From assembly GCA_903813345.2 (NCBI GenBank), contig CAIIXF020000005.1:40117375-40181374 (forward strand): DNA of 64,000 bases, given 5' to 3'. The notes below the pieces were generated by a model. The model saw only the letters and a program-made list of their open reading frames with translations. It did not search any database and was not told where the DNA came from. Both the position numbers and the translations under genes were made by a program. Origin of the DNA: Owenia fusiformis (lineage: Eukaryota; Annelida; Polychaeta; Sabellida; Oweniidae). Shown here piece by piece: positions 63,370 to 64,000 of this stretch; position 1 is the first letter of the stretch, and every line of letters starts with the position of its first letter.

Positions 63370-64000
63370 CTTCCATGATGATTTTGCCCTTGTTGCGATC
63401 ATTTAATCGTTCAGCAGGTTTCGACATGCGGAACTAATTAAACTCCGAAAACATGGTAATATGACATAAAGAATGTGATTCAAGCATGCATACATACCTT
63501 ATAAATACATACACACCATCCCGTACCCCCCTTAGACCATATTGATGCATAATTACGAAAATATTGGAGACAGGTTTGGAATTTTACGAAAATATCGGTC
63601 AGCTCCGGTAACATCGAAATTGCAAATCGTATCAGGAATTAACCGTCATTGCGACACTGCATCAACGAACAGTAGGTTTGCAATTAATAACGATTTTGTG
63701 TGTATACAAGCGCTATATAAATCAATCAAAGATACCTGCTATCCTCAAAAATGGCTATTTTATCCCGAGTAATCGCGTGATAATTATCAATCTATTTGAC
63801 AACAATTTCGTTTCAATAGTTTAAATTTTAACCCGGGACGAACAGACACAATGAAGGACATGCGGAAATGTCATTTTAGAGATTGGTAAGTTTAACCTCA
63901 TTTTACTTGTATAAATGACCATTTAATACAATAATATTGTGTTGAATCGCTTGATGTTATGTGTTTTTATATTGTTGTCAAGTATCAGTTGCATGTTATC

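Larger units (their letters stand above)
55622..64000. other. Region upstream of RHOBTB, no coding gene recognised
   Basis: No protein-coding exon is supported on either strand. The region holds a mariner-like element, a TA-flanked element with an ORF relic, dispersed-repeat copy D, the 162-bp array, a GGAC-rich microsatellite, a small MITE and a hairpin. It presumably includes the RhoBTB promoter and leader exon(s), which I could not place. A short plus-strand ATG segment at 63851 ending in GTAAGT is noted but not called. Confidence 0.5.

Noticed and set aside
63851-63887. Possible first coding exon (+) MKDMRKCHFRDW followed by GTAAGT
   Set aside because: An ATG plus a good donor near the window end, but only 12 codons, no family match and no visible next exon.

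Overview
The window is nuclear DNA of an invertebrate animal. It is AT-rich, genes are spread over long GT-AG introns, and the coding exons read as clear bilaterian orthologues. Transposon debris of marine-invertebrate style is dense: many MITEs with TA or 8-bp target duplications, a Tx1/L1-like LINE and several minisatellites. I cannot name the species. A deuterostome or lophotrochozoan genome would fit. No bacterial, viral or CRISPR content was seen.

Layout: (1) 1-4580 is the last intron, last coding exon and 3'UTR of CDK20 (+), whose earlier exons lie outside the window. (2) 4581-8290 is intergenic and rich in MITEs. (3) 8290-26500 is a complete six-exon MXD/MAD-family bHLH-zipper repressor gene (+, CDS 8555-23044, 204 aa). 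(4) 26500-29560 is intergenic. (5) 29560-46723 is a complete 12-exon mitochondrial HSP70 (mortalin/HSPA9) gene (+, CDS 29692-46244, 693 aa). Its introns carry most of the datable transposon insertions. (6) 46724-48736 is intergenic between converging genes. (7) 48737-55621 is a complete seven-coding-exon RhoBTB gene (-, CDS 49556-55560, 670 aa). (8) 55622-64000 lies upstream of RhoBTB and holds MITEs, a 162-bp tandem array and hairpins. It probably also holds the unseen 5' leader exon(s).

The four genes are ordinary single-copy metazoan genes and do not form a pathway. MXD dimerises with MAX and recruits SIN3 to CACGTG sites, mortalin is the mitochondrial import and folding chaperone, RhoBTB is a CUL3 adaptor with an atypical GTPase domain, and CDK20 is a cell-cycle/cilium kinase. 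One possible regulatory link is a CACACGTGTG palindrome just upstream of the mortalin start, which is the type of site MXD-MAX binds.

The most interesting structure is a nested insertion in mortalin intron 4. A 5'-truncated LINE with a perfect 17-bp target duplication and poly(A) tail (33421-39294) was later split by a 4.5-kb element with TA duplications and roughly 0.7-kb inverted arms (34037-38530). Removing that element with one TA leaves the LINE reading frame continuous. Also notable are a roughly 28-copy 26-bp satellite whose every unit carries a 14-bp perfect palindrome (RhoBTB intron 1), an element in mortalin intron 9 with four NRF1-like motifs plus CCAAT and TATA, and a 153-bp-offset duplication of the CDK20 C-terminal codons and 3'UTR.
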